Of a stretch of DNA of 39,284 nucleotides, positions 16,299 through 23,948 are shown piece after piece. The position numbers and the translations under genes were made by a program. Position 1 is the stretch's first letter, and every line of letters begins with the position of its first letter. The notes beneath the pieces are model-generated. The model was not told where the DNA came from and searched no databases. It worked only from the letters and a program-made list of their open reading frames with translations. Source of the stretch: Bacteroidota bacterium (GTDB lineage: Bacteria; Bacteroidota; Bacteroidia; 2-12-FULL-35-15); assembly GCA_023251805.1 (NCBI GenBank), contig JAHEYB010000033.1, forward strand, positions 1-39,284, in the 5' to 3' direction.

Positions 16299-17463
16299 TT
16301 ATATACGTTTCCAAATCTTTATCTCCTCGCCCCGAAAGGTTAATTACAACGACCTCCTGCTCTTTCGCATTCAATTTTTCAAGATGTGCCAATGCATGGG
16401 CACTTTCTAAAGCAGGAATGATTCCTTCCAATTCGCACAATAAAAAGGCAGCTTTTAAAGCTTCGTCATCTGTTGCTGAAGCAAATTCAGCTCTGCCTGT
16501 TTCAAACAGATGTGCGTGGATTGGTCCTACTCCCGGATAATCCAACCCTGCTGAAATGCTATATGGTTCGGTGATTTGTCCGTCTTCTGTTTGCATCAAC
16601 AATGTTTTGCTACCATGAATTATTCCAGGTTTACCCAACACACTTGTTGCAGCTGAATGTCCTGAATCAATTCCTTTTCCAGCTGCTTCAACTGCTATCA
16701 ATCTCACATTCAAATTATCTAAGTAATGATAGAATGCTCCAGCTGCATTGCTTCCTCCACCAACACAAGCAATCACAACATTCGGGTTTTCATTTCCAAT
16801 TTTTTCAAGCAATTGCTTTTTCATTTCTTCACTAATCACACTTTGAAAACGTGCCACCATATCAGGGTATGGATGCGGGCCAACCACGGAGCCAATTATG
16901 TAATAAGTATCCAAGGGATTGTTAATCCAATCTCTAATTGCTTCGTTGGTTGCATCTTTTAATGTTTTACTTCCACTGGTTGCTGGGATAACTTCTGCAC
17001 CTAATAATTTCATACGAGCCACATTTGGCGCTTGACGTTTGATATCTACTTCACCCATAAACACAATACATTTCAAACCCATCAATGCACAAACTGTTGC
17101 AGTGGCAACACCATGCTGTCCTGCTCCCGTCTCCGCAATAATCCTTGTTTTACCCAGTCGCTTTGCTAGTAATATTTGTCCGAGTGTGTTGTTAATTTTA
17201 TGCGCACCGGTATGATTCAAATCTTCACGTTTCAAATAAATGTTTGTTTTGTAATGCGCTGAAAGTCTTTTTGCATAATACAAAGGTGAAGGTCGGCCCA
17301 CATAGTCGCGCAACAAATCATTCAGCTCATTCTGAAAATTTTCTTCCTGAATAATAGACAAATAATTTTCTCGCAATTCATCTACGTTCGGAAACAGCAT
17401 TTCCGGAATGAATGCTCCTCCAAAATTTCCGTAATACCCTTTTTCGTTTACTTGATAACTCAT
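16282..17463 (-). CDS. trpB: Tryptophan synthase beta subunit
   Basis: A 393-residue PLP enzyme that joins indole and serine to make tryptophan, working as a complex with TrpA. The PLP lysine is Lys89 in [13 protein letters not shown], the catalytic Glu is Glu111 in [11 protein letters not shown], and the phosphate-binding loop is [11 protein letters not shown]. The C-terminal [16 protein letters not shown] is typical. Length and motifs match the standard TrpB1 form. The final residues KSQKG are encoded by an AT-rich repeat. It sits between trpF (45 bp upstream) and trpA (23 bp downstream). Confidence 0.96.
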   Translation of the reverse strand: MSYQVNEKGYYGNFGGAFIPEMLFPNVDELRENYLSIIQEENFQNELNDLLRDYVGRPSPLYYAKRLSAHYKTNIYLKREDLNHTGAHKINNTLGQILLAKRLGKTRIIAETGAGQHGVATATVCALMGLKCIVFMGEVDIKRQAPNVARMKLLGAEVIPATSGSKTLKDATNEAIRDWINNPLDTYYIIGSVVGPHPYPDMVARFQSVISEEMKKQLLEKIGNENPNVVIACVGGGSNAAGAFYHYLDNLNVRLIAVEAAGKGIDSGHSAATSVLGKPGIIHGSKTLLMQTEDGQITEPYSISAGLDYPGVGPIHAHLFETGRAEFASATDDEALKAAFLLCELEGIIPALESAHALAHLEKLNAKEQEVVVINLSGRGDKDLETYIKSQKG

Positions 17464-17508
17464 TGTTGATTGAAAGATTAAAAATTGAAAAATTATAATT
17501 ATTGCTTA

Positions 17509-18114
17509 CTATAGTGAAATTTTTTCTAATTGTTCTATATCCTTTATTCCCGGCTCCGTTTCAAACCTACTGTTTACATCAATTCCATAAATTTTCAAAT
17601 TTTCCAATTTTCCAATTTTCAAATTTTTAATCTCTTCCAATCCTATTCCTCCACTCAAAAAAAACGGAACGCTGTTATCATACTTTTCTAAAATTGCTCT
17701 ATCAAACGACTTTCCACTACCACCATATTCACTCGTTTTTGTATCAAACAAAAAATAGGAACAACACTCTTTGTAATTATTCAATGATTTGAAATCAAAT
17801 GTTTCGTTTATTCCAAAAGCTTTGATAACCGGAATAAAATTATTGAATGCCTCACAAAAGGTAGGTGTTTCATCGCCATGCAACTGAATTAAATCCAATT
17901 TATATTCATCAATTTTATCTATAATAGCAGATACTTCAGCATTTACAAACACTCCTACTTTTTTAATTTCTGTGGAAATAGTTGGCAAAACGAAGTCGTC
18001 ACCTACAAACCGTTTTGATTTAGGATAAAAGATGAACCCTATGAATTGGGGTTTCAACATTGCAACATGTCTTATATTTTCGGGATCTTTTAATCCGCAT
18101 ACTTTTAGATTCAT
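17509..18114 (-). CDS. trpF: Phosphoribosylanthranilate isomerase
   Basis: A 201-residue TIM-barrel enzyme that performs the Amadori rearrangement of phosphoribosyl-anthranilate. The N-terminal catalytic Cys is in LKVCGLKDPENI, the barrel has GFIFYPKSKRFV and LIQLHGDE, the general acid Asp is in FLFDTKTSEYGGSGKSFD, and the phosphate-binding end is FLSGGIGLEEI and GIDVNSRFETEPGIKD. Between the last two is a low-complexity stretch KNLKIGKLENLKIYG encoded by tandem GAAAATTG/GAAAATTT units (17591-17628). It is separated by one base from the upstream acetyltransferase gene. Confidence 0.93.
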   Translation of the reverse strand: MNLKVCGLKDPENIRHVAMLKPQFIGFIFYPKSKRFVGDDFVLPTISTEIKKVGVFVNAEVSAIIDKIDEYKLDLIQLHGDETPTFCEAFNNFIPVIKAFGINETFDFKSLNNYKECCSYFLFDTKTSEYGGSGKSFDRAILEKYDNSVPFFLSGGIGLEEIKNLKIGKLENLKIYGIDVNSRFETEPGIKDIEQLEKISL

Positions 18115-18115
18115 T

Positions 18116-18601
18116 TTATTTTTTAATCATTACAAAATCGTTCATAAAATAACCGTTTCCTATATCAAAATCGGCCACCTCTTTAATTACAAAACCATTT
18201 TTATAATAAAAGTTTATTGCTTTGTAATTTTGTCGGTTTACTGTCAACTCTATTGTTTCGGCATTTGGCATTTGGCTTAACACATAATTAAATAATTGCG
18301 AACCAACTCCTTTTCCTTGCTCATCCACATCTACATATAACTTATGAAGGAAATAGTTCTTTACATCTTTACTACTCAAGGAAATATATCCAATGGCAGC
18401 GCTTCCGTTATAAACCAATGTAAATTGATGTCCCTCTTCCATTTGTTTCAACAAACTTTCTGGTGAATACATTTTTTTTAGCATATAGTCAATTTGTTCA
18501 AGCGCTATGATACTGCTATAATGTCTTTTCCAAATATTATCTGCTAATTGCGCAATCAGAATTACGTCTTCGTTTGTAGCTTTTTTAAATGTTACTTTCA
18601 T
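18116..18601 (-). CDS. GNAT-family N-acetyltransferase inside the trp operon
   Basis: A 161-residue acetyl-CoA-dependent acetyltransferase. I start at the ATG 18599-18601, which follows the trpC stop by one base; the frame continues three codons upstream to a TTG within trpC. Strand and loop order fits GNAT: KATNEDVILIAQLADNIWKRHY, HQFTLVYNGSAAIGYISL, then the acetyl-CoA loop LYVDVDEQGKGVGSQLFNYVL (QGKGVG being the signature), AETIELTVNRQNYKAINFYYKNGF and a final beta strand. The substrate is unknown. It is packed between trpC and trpF with one-base gaps on both sides, so it is certainly co-transcribed. It could acetylate an amino-acid-like compound or a protein; neither is shown by the sequence. 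Confidence 0.85.
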   Translation of the reverse strand: MKVTFKKATNEDVILIAQLADNIWKRHYSSIIALEQIDYMLKKMYSPESLLKQMEEGHQFTLVYNGSAAIGYISLSSKDVKNYFLHKLYVDVDEQGKGVGSQLFNYVLSQMPNAETIELTVNRQNYKAINFYYKNGFVIKEVADFDIGNGYFMNDFVMIKK

Positions 18602-18602
18602 A

Positions 18603-19433
18603 TTAGGCAAGTATTAAAGTATTTCTCCCCGAAGGGCTTCCTACGGAATAATTATTCACTTCTTTAATAAAATTGGCGCATGCAATTTCAGGGCGACTGC
18701 TTTTCATAAATGCTTCACCCATTAAAAAGCCTTTAAATCCAGCTTCTTTCAAATCCATAATCGTTTGTGCTGAATCTATTCCGCTTTCAGAAATTTTTAC
18801 AAAGTCGGAAGGAATATGCTTGGAAAGATTAAATGATTGAGAAACATTCACGGTAAAATCTTTCAAGTTGCGATTGTTAACTCCCACAACATCAATAAAC
18901 TCATTGATAGTATCCAATTCTTCTTCTTCCCTTACTTCAAGCAATACTTCCATTCCAAGAGATTTGGCAAATTGAGCATATTGTTTTATTTCTTTATCGT
19001 TCAGCACATTGGCCAACAAAAGAACCGCATCTGCTCCAATTGATTTTGCTTCCACAATTTGATATTCGTCAATTACAAAATCTTTACGAAGAATCGGACA
19101 ATAGTTAAATTTTCTTGCTGTTGTTAAATCAGAATTGTGTCCGCCAAAAAATTCAGAATCAGTTAATACGCTCAAGGCACTTGCTCCTGCTTGCATGTAT
19201 CCAATGGAAGTTCGTTCTACATCTGCATATTTATTAATCATTCCTTTTGAAGGTGATTTACGTTTAAACTCTGCAATGATTCCCAATTTATCTTCTCTCA
19301 ACAAATATTTTTTGAAAGAAACTGTTGGTGATCCAAAAAAAGTAGAGCGTTCCAGCAATTTTACCGGATACAGACTTTTCCGCTCCGTAACTTCCTTTTG
19401 TTTTTGTACAATAATTTGATCTAGAATATTCAT
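18603..19433 (-). CDS. trpC: Indole-3-glycerol phosphate synthase
   Basis: A 276-residue TIM-barrel enzyme that closes the indole ring of carboxyphenylamino-deoxyribulose phosphate. The motifs are IIAEFKRKSPSKG (catalytic Lys and Glu, about residues 52-64), LSVLTDSEFFGG, ILRKDFVIDEYQI, ADAVLLLANVL, LEVREEEEL, VGVNNRNLKDF, KISESGIDS and FLMGEAFMKS. All are in the expected order and the length is normal. The N-terminus IVQKQKEVTERKSLYP is the usual Bacteroidota start. The gene begins one base after trpD ends. Confidence 0.95.
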   Translation of the reverse strand: MNILDQIIVQKQKEVTERKSLYPVKLLERSTFFGSPTVSFKKYLLREDKLGIIAEFKRKSPSKGMINKYADVERTSIGYMQAGASALSVLTDSEFFGGHNSDLTTARKFNYCPILRKDFVIDEYQIVEAKSIGADAVLLLANVLNDKEIKQYAQFAKSLGMEVLLEVREEEELDTINEFIDVVGVNNRNLKDFTVNVSQSFNLSKHIPSDFVKISESGIDSAQTIMDLKEAGFKGFLMGEAFMKSSRPEIACANFIKEVNNYSVGSPSGRNTLILA

Positions 19434-19434
19434 T

Positions 19435-20424
19435 TTAGTTTTCTATAATTGATTTATAAATAGCATACGCTTTTTTTGATTCTAATGCTTCTTTTGCCTG
19501 AAGAATACAATCAGTAAGTGATTTATCCGGATGAACGCATTGAATCGCCAATGCAGCATTGATGCAAACAACATTTTTTTGTTCAATTGTTCCTTCATCT
19601 TTTAATATAGATAAAAACAATTTTGCTGCTTTTTCAACCGATGTTCCTCCATAAAGTGCGTCTTGTTTCAGTAATTGATAACCAATCGCATTCGGTTCAA
19701 CAATTTGCTCTTTACTTTTTGTAATGATTTTAAAAGCTGAAGTCAGTGAAACTTCATCATATCCATCCATCGAATGCACAATGGAATAATCTACTTGTGT
19801 ACTTTGCAACAAATAATTATACAAACGTGCCATCTCCAAATTGTAAACGCCTAACAACTGATATTTCGGTTGAGCAGGGTTTACCAGCGGCCCGAGCATA
19901 TTAAAAAATGTTTTTACACCTAATTCTTTTCGGATGGGTGCCACACTTTTCATCGCAGGATGAAAAAGCGGTGCATGTAAAAAACAAATTCCCGATTTTT
20001 CTAATTGCTTTTCTAAAACACCTTTGTCGTTTGTAAACTTATAACCAATTGCTTCCAATACATTGGAAGAACCGCTCACAGAGGACACACCGTAATTTCC
20101 ATGTTTGCAAACCTTCACTCCTGCAGCGGCAGTTACAAAACAAGCTAAAGTTGAAATGTTAAATGTATCTTTTCCATCGCCACCTGTTCCAACAATATCA
20201 ATTGTATCAGAAGCATCTATATCCAATTTCAAACACAAATCCAACATCGCATCTCTAAATCCCAAGAGTTCTTCAACAGTGATTGAACGCATTAGATAAA
20301 CCGACATAAATGCAGCAACTTGAGAAGAAGCATATTTCTCAGAAGCAATATTAAACAGCACATCTCTCGCTTCGCTTTGCGACAATGTTTTGTGTTCAAA
20401 TAAATTATTTAATACAACTTTCAT
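19435..20424 (-). CDS. trpD: Anthranilate phosphoribosyltransferase
   Basis: A 329-residue enzyme that transfers the phosphoribosyl group of PRPP to anthranilate. The PRPP/Mg loop GTGGDGKDTFNIST is at residues 79-92, KHGNYGVSSVSGSS at 107-120, and GPLVNPAQPKYQLLGVY and VHSMDGYDEVSLTS follow as in the family. The small N-terminal helical domain is intact. It forms part of the continuous trpD-trpC-GNAT-trpF block. The 83-bp spacer to the upstream trpG contains an AT-rich repeat seen again at the end of trpB. Confidence 0.95.
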   Translation of the reverse strand: MKVVLNNLFEHKTLSQSEARDVLFNIASEKYASSQVAAFMSVYLMRSITVEELLGFRDAMLDLCLKLDIDASDTIDIVGTGGDGKDTFNISTLACFVTAAAGVKVCKHGNYGVSSVSGSSNVLEAIGYKFTNDKGVLEKQLEKSGICFLHAPLFHPAMKSVAPIRKELGVKTFFNMLGPLVNPAQPKYQLLGVYNLEMARLYNYLLQSTQVDYSIVHSMDGYDEVSLTSAFKIITKSKEQIVEPNAIGYQLLKQDALYGGTSVEKAAKLFLSILKDEGTIEQKNVVCINAALAIQCVHPDKSLTDCILQAKEALESKKAYAIYKSIIEN

Positions 20425-20476
20425 TTTTGCTTTTTGTCCTACTTTATTTACACTAATGTAGAATGTAAAATATTTT

Positions 20477-20510
20477 TTTTTGACTTTTGAATTTAAATCT
20501 TTTGACTTTA
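20477..20510. repeat. AT-rich repeat spanning the trpG stop codon
   Basis: On the minus strand the block begins TAAAGTCAAAAGATTTAAAT and continues TCAAAAGTCAAAAAAA. Its TAA is the trpG stop. The same pattern, with small changes, spans the trpB stop at 16266-16298. Confidence 0.5.
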
Positions 20511-21074
20511 TTTATTAATCCAATTTTCAATCATTTGTAATCCGTGCTCCGTAAGGATGCTTTCAGGGTGAAACTGAACTCCCTTTACGTCAAAGGTTTT
20601 ATGTTTCAAGCCCATAATATTTCCAACTGCATCCACCGCTGTAATTTCTAATTCTTTTGGAAGATCACTTCTATTTACACACCAGGAATGATATCTTCCT
20701 ACATTTAATTTTGTAGGAATATTTTTAAAAAGTGCATCTTCTGAAATTATTTCAACCGGAATTGCTACACCATGAAATACTTCTGCTAAATTAGCAATAG
20801 AACCACCAAATGCTTCAGCAATGGCTTGTTGCCCCAAACAAACACCAAATATACTTTTGCTAGATGCATATTTTTTAATAACATCTAACAATATTCCTGC
20901 TTCAGAAGGAATACCCGGACCGGGAGAAAGTAAAATCTTATCAAATTTTTCTATCTCCTCTAAACGAATTTTGTCATTACGATGTACTTCAATCTCAGCA
21001 TCACTAACCTTTTCCAAGTAATGCACCAAATTGTAGGTAAAACTATCGTAATTATCGAGTACAAGTATCTTCAT
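20508..21074 (-). CDS. trpG: Anthranilate synthase component II (glutamine amidotransferase)
   Basis: A 188-residue class I glutamine amidotransferase that supplies ammonia to TrpE. The catalytic triad is visible: Cys79 in FGVCLGQQAIAEAFGG, and His169 and Glu171 in GVQFHPESILTEHG. The oxyanion strand LLSPGPGIPSEAG and the N-terminal LDNYDSFTYNLVHYLE are typical. It is a separate protein rather than fused to trpE or trpD. It could also serve p-aminobenzoate synthesis (PabA), as in Bacillus, but its place between trpE and trpD favours the Trp role. A 105-bp spacer with a long imperfect hairpin separates it from trpE. Confidence 0.93.
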   Translation of the reverse strand: MKILVLDNYDSFTYNLVHYLEKVSDAEIEVHRNDKIRLEEIEKFDKILLSPGPGIPSEAGILLDVIKKYASSKSIFGVCLGQQAIAEAFGGSIANLAEVFHGVAIPVEIISEDALFKNIPTKLNVGRYHSWCVNRSDLPKELEITAVDAVGNIMGLKHKTFDVKGVQFHPESILTEHGLQMIENWINK

Positions 21075-21115
21075 AGTTTTATAATATTATTTCTTTTTTA
21101 CAAGTATCATTCTCA

Positions 21116-21178
21116 AATTTCAGGTTTCATATTTCAGATTAAATCGTGCTTGCAATCTGAAATCTGGAATTTGAAATT
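21116..21178. repeat. Long imperfect inverted repeat between trpE and trpG
   Basis: The inner arms ATTTCAGATT (21131-21140) and AATCTGAAAT (21154-21163) are perfect complements around a 13-base loop. Pairing continues outward to 21116 and 21178 with about four mismatches. It lies in the 105-bp spacer between the trpE stop and the trpG start. It could be an mRNA processing or stability hairpin, or simply a repeat. Confidence 0.5.
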
Positions 21179-21179
21179 A

Positions 21180-22580
21180 TCAAATGTTAGTAGCTAACTC
21201 AATCGCCTTCTTCAAAGCCCCAAGCTTATTATTTACTTCTTCCAATTCACTTTGCTCATTTGATGATTCAACAACTCCCGCTCCAGCTTGATAAAATAAT
21301 CGGTTATTTTTGCTCAGGAACGAACGAATCATAATTGCACTGTTAAATGTACCATCAAATCCCAAAAATCCAATGCATCCACCATAAAAACTTCTATTTC
21401 CTTTTTCATATAAATCTATTAACTCCATCGCCTTGTATTTGGGAGCCCCACTCAATGTTCCGGCTGGAAAGGTGTCGCCCACAATTTTCATTGAAGATAC
21501 CTTTTCTTTTAATTTTCCTGAAACTTTTGATACCAAATGTATCACATGTGAATAATATTGAATCTCTCTAAAAGTATTAACAGTTACATCCGAACAATTG
21601 CGACTCAAATCGTTTCTTGCCAAATCCACCAACATCACATGCTCAGCATTTTCCTTTGCATCTGCTTTTAACTTTTCTGCAATGATTGCATCTGTTCCAT
21701 CATCACCCGTGCGTTTATACGTTCCAGCAATCGGATGAATACTTGTAATATTATTTTTAATGATTAACTGTGCTTCCGGTGAAGAGCCAAATAATTTAAA
21801 ATTACCATAATCAAAATAAAACAAATACGGAGAAGGATTGATTGAACGAAGCGCTCTGTAAACGTTAAAATCGTCACCTTTGAACGATTGAGAGAACTCC
21901 CTAGACAAAACCATCTGAAACACATCGCCTCTTTTGCAATGCGATTTTCCTTTTTTTATAATACCAACAAACTCTTCATTTGAAAAGTTAGACTGCTCTT
22001 CTCCATTTGTTGAAAATGCATAAGAGGCAAAATTTTTGTTGCTGATATAAGCTAAGAGTATGTCCAATTCCTTTTCATCTGTTTCCAGTGCATGCTGAAA
22101 AACCTGCATCTCATCTTTAAAATGATCAATCGCAATAACATATTGATAGAGGTTGTAAAAAATGTCTGGAATTTTTTTCTCTTCTTTCTTCTCAGCCTTT
22201 AGCTTCAAGTCTTCAAAATAAGCAATTGCATCATACGCGATATAACCAAACAAACCATTCATTGCTTTTGCATTTGCTTCTGTCACTTTAAAAAAATCAG
22301 AAAATGCTTGTATTTCTTGCTGAACTGATACAGAAGCATCCAACTTTTTAACTACCGTGGTTCCATCTGGAAAAGAGCTTACAATTTCTCCTTCTTCAAC
22401 TTTAATTCCCGCAATTGGCTTGCAGCAGATAAATGAAAAACTATTTTCATTTCCATGGTAATCCGAACTCTCCAGCAAAATACTATTTGGAAATTTATCA
22501 CGCAATTTCAAATAGATACTCACGGGCGTATATGTGTCCGCTAAAATTTTCTTTGATGTTGTATGTATTTTAAAATTCAT
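21180..22580 (-). CDS. trpE: Anthranilate synthase component I
   Basis: A 466-residue enzyme that converts chorismate to anthranilate with ammonia from TrpG. The N-terminal domain carries SILLESSDYHGNENSFSF, including the LLES element linked to feedback binding of tryptophan. The chorismate-binding domain has FKLFGSSPEAQLI, HPIAGTYKRTGDDGTD, HVMLVDLARNDLSRNCS, DTFPAGTLSGAPKYKAMELI, YGGCIGFLGFDGTFNSAI and YQAGAGVVESSNEQSELEE. All are intact, and the PIAGT motif favours anthranilate synthase over isochorismate synthase. It is the first structural gene after the attenuator, 82 bp from the leader-peptide stop. Confidence 0.95.
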   Translation of the reverse strand: MNFKIHTTSKKILADTYTPVSIYLKLRDKFPNSILLESSDYHGNENSFSFICCKPIAGIKVEEGEIVSSFPDGTTVVKKLDASVSVQQEIQAFSDFFKVTEANAKAMNGLFGYIAYDAIAYFEDLKLKAEKKEEKKIPDIFYNLYQYVIAIDHFKDEMQVFQHALETDEKELDILLAYISNKNFASYAFSTNGEEQSNFSNEEFVGIIKKGKSHCKRGDVFQMVLSREFSQSFKGDDFNVYRALRSINPSPYLFYFDYGNFKLFGSSPEAQLIIKNNITSIHPIAGTYKRTGDDGTDAIIAEKLKADAKENAEHVMLVDLARNDLSRNCSDVTVNTFREIQYYSHVIHLVSKVSGKLKEKVSSMKIVGDTFPAGTLSGAPKYKAMELIDLYEKGNRSFYGGCIGFLGFDGTFNSAIMIRSFLSKNNRLFYQAGAGVVESSNEQSELEEVNNKLGALKKAIELATNI

Positions 22581-22597
22581 TTTTGTTCAGTTTAGAT

Positions 22598-22634
22598 AAT
22601 AAAAAAACGCCTGTTCAATAAGAGAACAGGCGTT
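22598..22634 (-). terminator. trp attenuator terminator hairpin (3:4)
   Basis: On the minus strand AACGCCTGTTC (22634-22624) pairs perfectly over 11 bp with GAACAGGCGTT (22616-22606) around a 7-base loop, and the second arm merges into a run of seven Ts (22607-22601). This is a textbook intrinsic terminator between the leader peptide and trpE. Confidence 0.92.
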
Positions 22635-22687
22635 ATTATATATCAGAATATTAAATAATAGCTTATGCCGTCCTCAAAGAGTACGAC
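22622..22687 (-). promoter_or_regulatory. trp attenuator: alternative 1:2 and 2:3 pairings
   Basis: Region 1 is GTCGTACTC (22687-22679), directly after the Trp codons. Region 2 is GAGGACGGC (22675-22667), at the end of the leader peptide. Region 3 is GCCTGTTCTC (22631-22622), the first arm of the terminator plus two bases. Regions 1 and 2 pair at 8 of 9 positions around a UUU loop. Regions 2 and 3 pair at nine positions with one bulged U. A ribosome stalled on the Trp codons would cover region 1, free region 2 to take region 3, and so prevent termination. Confidence 0.82.
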
Positions 22688-22722
22688 CACCACCACATGT
22701 TATTTAATAATTGTTTTTTCAT
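22663..22722 (-). CDS. trpL: trp leader peptide with three consecutive Trp codons
   Basis: A 19-residue open frame, MKKQLLNNMWWWSYSLRTA, begins at ATG 22722-22720 and ends with TAA at 22665-22663. Codons 10-12 (22695-22687) are all TGG, which is very unlikely by chance in AT-rich DNA. It lies between a strong promoter match and a perfect terminator just upstream of trpE, so it is the regulatory peptide whose translation speed senses charged tRNA-Trp. The start codon is only eight bases from the end of the -7 box, so the leader mRNA has almost no 5' untranslated region. Confidence 0.9.
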   Translation of the reverse strand: MKKQLLNNMWWWSYSLRTA

Positions 22723-22730
22723 TTCTGCGA

Positions 22731-22763
22731 CAAATATAGGGCTGTTTAATATTAAAAAGCAAA
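22731..22763 (-). promoter_or_regulatory. trp operon promoter
   Basis: On the minus strand TTTG (22763-22760), a spacer of 21 bases and TATATTTG (22738-22731) match the Bacteroidota promoter pattern at both boxes. Transcription should begin around 22726-22723, at or just before the leader-peptide ATG. Confidence 0.8.
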
Positions 22764-22781
22764 TTTATTTAAAAAATAATT

Positions 22782-23948
22782 TTATTTCTTAGAAATCAGT
22801 CGTTCTAAAATAGCTGTTGTACTCTGCCAATTAAAGCCATTTACAACAAACTGGTAGCCATTCATAGCGATTTGCTTTGCTTTTGCTTCGTTCTGTAACA
22901 AATCGATAATATGGCGAGCATACTGCTCAGGTGTATCAGCCACCAGAATTTGTTCCCCAGGTTTTGCACCCAAAGCATTATTCGCCAAAGAAGAGGTAAT
23001 GCATGGCAGCTGCATAGCCATCGCCTCTAATAATTTATTCTGCAAACCAATACTTATCTGCATAGGAGCGACTAAAATTTTCGACTTCGCAAAATTTATT
23101 CGAATATCATCTACCCATCCTGTAACAATTACTTTATCTGATGCGAGTTCTTGCACTATTTTATGTGGTGTCGCTCCAGAAATCAACAAACGTGTATTTG
23201 GGAATTTATGCCAAACAAATGGCATTACTTTTTCTACCAAATATTCTACACTTTCAATATTCGGAGGATAATTCATATTCCCATTAAACAATAATTCAAA
23301 TTCTTTTTTATGAACAATTGGTTTAAAATAGGAAGTGTCAACACCATTTGGAACAACCACTATGTTTTGCTTTTGAGCATGCGGAATAAAGCTTTTATCC
23401 TGCTCCGAAATAATCGTCTTGCTGGTAAAATAAGCAAACACCTTTTTTTCATACTTCAGCAATCTTCTGTATTCCAATGCTAAAAATGGTTTCATATAAA
23501 AAGGGTCTGTTAATTTTCTACGCTCCATTCCTTTTGAAAACACATCCATATAATCCAATGTTTTAGGAATCTGAGGATATTTCTTAATGTACTCAGCTGT
23601 GCGAATCAATTGACAATAGATATGGTCAGGTTTGTGCTTCGCAATTAATTCATCTACCTTTTTCTGAGCCTTTTCAAAATAAAAATAACCAACCTGCAAA
23701 GGTTTACCATTGAAAAAAGCTCGAAATAAATTAAAAAAGATAGTCCGTTTCGAAAAAGGAACGATGGAAATAGCAACACAGTATTTTTTCAATTCCGTCA
23801 TTGCTTTCTCATCCAGTTTACTATCATTCAAGGCTATCAGCACTATCTGATGCTTTTTTGAAAGCTCTTTGATCTGATTGAACGCACGTAACTTATCCCC
23901 TTTCTCAAGTGGATACGGCACACGTGATAATAGAACAAATAGCTTCAT
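22782..23948 (-). CDS. GT4-type glycosyltransferase
   Basis: A 388-residue cytoplasmic GT-B-fold glycosyltransferase. The N-terminal half begins LFVLLSRVPYPLEKGDKLRAFNQI, with the glycine-containing acceptor loop, and contains DYMDVFSKGMERRKL. The donor-binding half has VVPNGVDTSYF, LLFNGNMNYPPNIESVEYL, VIVTGWVDDI and KILVAPMQISIGLQNKLLEAMAMQLPCITSS, where the E of KLLEAMA is the usual nucleotide-sugar contact. The start resembles the TIGR03087 group of exopolysaccharide-linked transferases. The acceptor and sugar cannot be told. It is the last gene of the LptF/G-GT-GT set, sharing one base with the previous gene, and ends 18 bp before the -33 box of the trp promoter. Confidence 0.85.
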   Translation of the reverse strand: MKLFVLLSRVPYPLEKGDKLRAFNQIKELSKKHQIVLIALNDSKLDEKAMTELKKYCVAISIVPFSKRTIFFNLFRAFFNGKPLQVGYFYFEKAQKKVDELIAKHKPDHIYCQLIRTAEYIKKYPQIPKTLDYMDVFSKGMERRKLTDPFYMKPFLALEYRRLLKYEKKVFAYFTSKTIISEQDKSFIPHAQKQNIVVVPNGVDTSYFKPIVHKKEFELLFNGNMNYPPNIESVEYLVEKVMPFVWHKFPNTRLLISGATPHKIVQELASDKVIVTGWVDDIRINFAKSKILVAPMQISIGLQNKLLEAMAMQLPCITSSLANNALGAKPGEQILVADTPEQYARHIIDLLQNEAKAKQIAMNGYQFVVNGFNWQSTTAILERLISKK

